DNA from: Rodentolepis nana
Lineage: Eukaryota; Platyhelminthes; Cestoda; Cyclophyllidea; Hymenolepididae
NCBI GenBank assembly: GCA_900617975.1
Contig: UZAE01013057.1
Coordinates: forward strand, 12,410-27,195
DNA length: 14,786 nucleotides
Reading direction: 5' to 3'
The notes under the pieces are model-generated. The model was not told where the DNA came from, did not search any database, and was given only the letters and a program-made list of their open reading frames with translations. The translations under genes were made by a program, and so were the position numbers. This document shows positions 10,883 to 14,786 of the stretch, piece after piece. Position 1 is the first letter of the stretch, and each line of letters starts with the position of its first letter.

Positions 10883-11090
10883 TGGAAAAGATCCTTCCTC
10901 CATTAGCTCGCTCGAACTTCCCTTTCCATCTGTCCTCCTTCCTTTTTGTAATTCTCTCTTTCCAATCTGTCCCATTTCCACTCCTCTATCTCTGTCTCCT
11001 ATCTATTCGTTGCTTGAAATATCGCCGTGGTTAGGTTGAGCACGCAAGCCTGGCGTCTAAGGCGGAGGAAATAAAATCTTTTATGATCAC
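10883..11090 (+). other. Predicted 3' UTR, CT-rich
   Basis: After the stop, about 10895-11015 is strongly pyrimidine-biased on the + strand (long strings of C and T broken by short purine interruptions). It then becomes mixed and leads to a poly(A) signal. The cleavage site is not visible; a G/T-rich stretch at about 11101-11130 could be the downstream element. Confidence 0.55.
11070..11075 (+). terminator. Canonical polyadenylation signal AATAAA
   Basis: AATAAA lies about 190 bp after the stop codon, the first such hexamer downstream of the gene, and T/G-rich sequence follows within about 35 bp. This is a typical arrangement for an animal mRNA 3' end. The hexamer is common in AT-rich DNA, so the support is positional. 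Confidence 0.6.
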
Positions 11091-12840
11091 AAAAAGGGAC
11101 GTTTTTTGGGCCTTGAGTAGTTTAGATTTTTAGAAAGACAGTGCACCGAGTAATTGGGGTGAGATGTCATCGTAATTAATTTTAGTGACTAATGCGTCTT
11201 CGAGGTGTTGACTCATCTTACTCGTGGGGGCTAGTGGTCTAAGTACTCGCGGGCGGCATTATCGCTAATCACACGTGTACCCGCATTTCTTTGTTTAGTA
11301 CTTATTCGACTCGAGATTAGCTATCTAACTGGGGGGGGGGGGGGGGGGGGAGGAGGGAGTAGGCCTTAGGATGATTCAGCTTGGCATTTTCTTTTTTGTC
11401 TCGTAGAGAATTAAAATAGTAAATATGATCTCTACACCAATGGCGAATCTCGTAACAGGTCCGAGACAACGATGGCCATCTTCATTTTAGGCGATTTCGG
11501 TCAATAAATGGGCAACTCAAAATAGATTCCCTCTATGCAAATAATTGGTATTAACACCTTTGTAAGGTGAGATTAGGGCGTTGGACAGTAAACTACGCAG
11601 GTATAACAAGATGAGTGACGGGTGGTAGTGACAAAACTAAAATTCTAGTGAGTAGAGGTAAGATGATATTATAGAATTGTCCAAATGAGCAACCATCGAC
11701 CCAACGAGCATAATGGATCTTTTGCATATTAGTTTTCTTTTCTCTATTACATAACTTAAGTTCCATCACTTGAATTCTTGTACATTGAACGCCTTTTTCC
11801 CGTGTTTTTTTTATTCTGCCCAGGCCGCTCACAAGGCGCACAATCGCCTCACTCGCTTCAAATAAATCCACGCTGTTGTGCATCCCTTTTTTAAAAATAA
11901 TTAACTGCGCGCGTTCGGTTTGCTCATTCCACCGAGTAGAGGCGGTTTTTGGACAGGCTCTTGTCAAACGTTTTGAGCCCAGCTGCCAGAAGGCGAATCT
12001 ACCCCCAGCTTGTCTTCATATCGCTAATCTGTGCATTTGCAGAAAACCGTTTATTACTTCCATAAACATGGATGAGGCAAGTCATTTTATCCCGACTCTG
12101 CACAAATTAGATGTTGAAAAGTTAAAAAATAAGTTTGCTCACTTGATCAGCAAAAGTACGATGTGGACAAGGAGATAAGTGCCAAGAAATACTATGCTAC
12201 AAATGGGAAAAGATAAATTTTGAGAATTTCTAATATATAAAGTGAAGGTTGCTTTATTGATCGGAATTTCACTTTTTTTGCCAAGATATTATCGACAAAG
12301 CGTACTTGAGTGTAAACGTTCGACTCGATGTCGGTTTGAATGTTGTTGAGTTTCGAACTGCAATGCCTGCAGGCTTGCATTATCTTGGTAATCAGTTAAT
12401 TCGCGAACTCAAATTTGTAAGATGAACTTTTGCAGCCATAGGACAGTGAGGTGATCAGGAACATAAGGAACTCTATTCCAAATGTTATCGAACATTGACA
12501 CATCTATATTTGGAGAAGACGGGGGTAGGTTTATTCAGTTTGTACTGCTTTCTGATGCATTCTCCTAATGTATAAAATCGATCGATTGTAATCAAATTTT
12601 CTGAGACCAATACCTTATTCGTGACCATTTAGTTAAGATCAAAGTGCAATTCTTTTAATCAAATTGCATGAACACACACAATTGGATCAGTGATCAGCAC
12701 CCAAATCATAATGGGGTCTACAATGATAACATTTTTGTTGTAATAGTAAACAGATGAAATTGCTCGGCAGTGAAGGAAATAAAAGGACGCTGATAAGCGT
12801 AGTTTGAGGTCAATGAATTCATGTCATGTTGGCCGATGAG
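11091..12840. other. Downstream intergenic stretch, no firmly supported gene
   Basis: The stretch contains the G20 tract and a patch at about 11815-12015 noticeably richer in CpG than its surroundings. Overlapping open frames there (minus 11593-11967, plus 11876-12178) are shadows of one another at least in part, and neither shows a recognisable domain. An ATG at 12068 in good context begins a possible tiny coding segment, discussed under findings. Confidence 0.45.
11331..11358. repeat. Poly(G) tract, G20
   Basis: An uninterrupted run of 20 G at 11331-11350 followed by aggaggga, about 260 bp past the predicted poly(A) signal. Confidence 0.95.
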
Positions 12841-12847
12841 CTATTCG

Positions 12848-13184
12848 CATCTATTTATTTATATCAAATGACAGGCGTTTTGATAGTTATCATTAGCCCT
12901 TTATTTGACTTCAGGCTTCACAGAGAGGAAGGAACATCAAAGTGGAAAAAGTCGAGATTGAGGGGGGGGGGGAGGAACAGAAGTGTCTTCACAGGTGTAA
13001 AAGAGACTGACATAAAGGTAGAGAAAATGGTAAGTGAGTACTGTGGAAGTAGTCGAATACAACATACAGTAGGATCATGGTAGTTTGAAGTCAGAAGTCA
13101 ACTGCTGGTTAAAAGACTTTTTTGCCGTATGAGTATACGTTGCCCAGGGTGCATCACGTGAAAGTAAGTCTATCGCACACCCCC
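12848..13184 (+). repeat. Dispersed repeat family, copy C
   Basis: By eye this copy is closest to copy B: they share tttatatcaaatgacaggcg near 12859, the tgacttcaggcttcacagag block near 12907, gtgagtactgtggaagtagt near 13034, and gtaagtctatcgcacac at 13164-13180. It contains a G11 run at 12962-12972 where B has a shorter run. One inverted-repeat arm is mutated (atttgacttc near 12903); the other at 13094-13103 is intact and preceded by a tandem gaagtc. Near-identical 15-bp sequences flank it at 12841-12855 and 13185-13199 (13 of 15 positions). Confidence 0.85.
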
Positions 13185-13199
13185 CTATTCACACCTATT

Positions 13200-14230
13200 A
13201 ATTTGTCACAAATTAGTCGATGCCTCATCAGTATGTTGTTAAACCAAATAAAAGCCTTCAGACACTGTCTGGTGTTAACTACTATCACTTAGGCGTTGGA
13301 TTGAGCCTCGGCTATCAGTTGTAATAAGCAACTTTTATGCTTACGCCTAATTGTTTTTTAAAATTAATCATTTTTTATTTCCAGCCTTCTCCCTAAAACT
13401 CCCATTCTTGCATCGTGGCTCGAGCCACATAACTGCATCATAAGAGAAATAAAATTTATCAGGGCATGCTTCGTATTGCATTCTTTACAAGGCCTCTTTG
13501 GTTTAGCACAAAACCTTACAGCATAATATTCAATAATTGAAACACTTCATTTAAAGAAAAATAAAAAACTCACCACATGATTTTGAACGGTATTTGTTAC
13601 ATTTACTAATTTTACTTAATTACACATATAGTCAAAGGCGTAATGGCAAGTTTAGTTGGGAGTATCCAGTCGGTACAAATGCATACAAATTATTAATTAC
13701 GGTTGAACAGACGTTTCTTGTATTGATCTTACTATTTTTAGCTCTCCTTGGTAAGGCGTGGAAGAAAATGCTGCAATTGAAATAGAATTAACCTAATAGC
13801 ATATATTCGCAATCTTCTACCACATATTGACAATTATTTGATTATGTCCATCGCGTTGAGTCGAGTAGTTGGCAGTTGCCAACTTAAATCGATGAGATCT
13901 AGGCTTTGGATGGACTTGAGCGTACTACCTTGCAGATAGGGAGAGGTGAGGTAATTAAATCGAAACAACTCAAGGACTTGAGCATAATCCTAAGTACTTT
14001 ATTTATTCCCTTCCTACAACGTCTTGAGCTTCGTAAATGACATGAATCTAACAGTACATTTTTGTCTGGTCAATTTCATATTCATTACGTATCAGATGGT
14101 AAAAATGCTATTCATAACATTGATCTTAACAAACTAAAGGGACGAATATTTTTCATGACCGCTTTGTAGTACATTTCATTTGAGTTAAAATTTCCCATAA
14201 GCCTTTAAGCGTTATGTACATTACATGCCA
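13200..14230. other. AT-rich interval between inverted repeat copies C and D, no firm gene
   Basis: The only coding-like feature is 13632-13750, which has a plausible acceptor and donor and encodes a hydrophobic segment. No start codon, partner exon or family match was found. Confidence 0.45.
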
Positions 14231-14528
14231 CTTCTGCGGGCAACGTATACTCATAAGGCAAAAAAGTTTGTAAACCTCCAGTTGACTTCAAGCTACCACG
14301 ACCCGACTGTGTGTTTGCTTCGATTAATTTCGCAGTACTCACCTCACCTAACCTTTTCTTTACCTTTGTGTCTGTCTCTTTTACATCCGTGAATCACTCT
14401 ACTGTTCCCCTCCCCTCCCCTTCCCGACTTTTTGGGGCTTTGATGTGCCTCCTCTTCATGAAGTCCGAAGTCAACTAAAGGGCTAATGCTAACTATTATA
14501 AGGCCTACCATTAGACATAAATAAAAAC
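14231..14528 (-). repeat. Dispersed repeat family, copy D (inverted orientation)
   Basis: The reverse complement aligns with copies A-C: a 5' block ttatttatgtctaatgg, the gccctttagttgacttc block (14467-14476 on the + strand), a purine-rich middle, gtgagtactgcg, and a 3' block gagtatacgttgccc. Both inverted-repeat arms are perfect over 10 bp (14280-14289 and 14467-14476). The tandem gaagtc seen in A and C has been reduced to one unit. Confidence 0.8.
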
Positions 14529-14775
14529 AATTATTATTTATACAGAAAGCCAGGTCAATTTCTCCCACTGTACACATCGCAGGTAATTTTAATGAGATAC
14601 ATAAATTTAATTATAAGCGAGAAATTGAAGAAATAACGAATATCAACATTTAGTGCACTAGGAAATATGTGTTAGAATGATTTCGACATTTTGTTGGCAA
14701 TAAACTCCCTAAAAGAAGACTTGTCTGAGCATCGAAGGGACAATTCGAGAGAAATGATCCAACTGAGAGGTATTA

Positions 14776-14786
14776 GGGGGGGGGGG
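14776..14786. repeat. Poly(G) run at the window end
   Basis: The window stops inside a run of at least 11 G, as expected if assembly broke at a homopolymer. Nothing else is seen between 14529 and this run. Confidence 0.9.

Noticed and set aside
11593..11967. 124-codon open frame on the minus strand
   Set aside because: No recognised domain, overlaps an open frame on the other strand in the CpG-rich patch, and the length is not exceptional for chance.
1..14786. CRISPR array, tRNA, rRNA or bacterial defence genes
   Set aside because: No regularly spaced short repeats, no tRNA-like B-box with a fold, and no rRNA motifs; the gene structure is eukaryotic.

Overview
The window looks like non-coding-rich DNA from an animal genome: AT-rich intergenic sequence, one gene split by a roughly 2.26 kb GT-AG intron, no bacterial operon structure, dispersed short repeats, and many long runs of pure G or C. 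A lophotrochozoan, perhaps a parasitic flatworm, would fit the composition and gene style, but this is a weak inference; no sequence here fixes the taxon.

One gene is well supported. Two exons on the + strand (7823-8047 and 10305-10882, coding from ATG 7843) join in frame to give a 260-residue protein. Its N-terminal two thirds are Gln/Ala/Thr-rich and probably disordered. Its C-terminal end is a two-segment membrane domain that matches the CD225/dispanin family (IFITM, PRRT, SynDIG-like proteins). A CT-rich 3' UTR with an AATAAA at 11070-11075 follows. An unpaired 3' splice acceptor lies 20 bp upstream of the ATG, so at least one 5' exon, or a trans-spliced leader, is missing from view.

The second clear structure is a dispersed repeat family of about 300-340 bp with four diverged copies: A 1794-2090 (+), B 9121-9426 (+, inside the intron), C 12848-13184 (+) and D 14231-14528 (-). 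All copies share a 5' block, a purine-rich middle and a 3' block, and contain an internal inverted repeat built on AGTTGACTTC / GAAGTCAACT. Copies B and C have matching short direct repeats at their edges. I cannot assign the family to a named transposon class.

The rest (1-1793, 2091-7820, 11090-12840, 13200-14230, 14529-14786) holds no gene I can support. It contains poly(C)/poly(G) tracts, small GA and TA microsatellites, a CpG-rich patch near 11815-12015 beside weak exon-like sequence, and an isolated exon-like stretch at 13632-13750. One N at 5098 sits between duplicated flanks and looks like an assembly join, and the window ends inside a G run, which suggests that it is a whole contig broken at a homopolymer.
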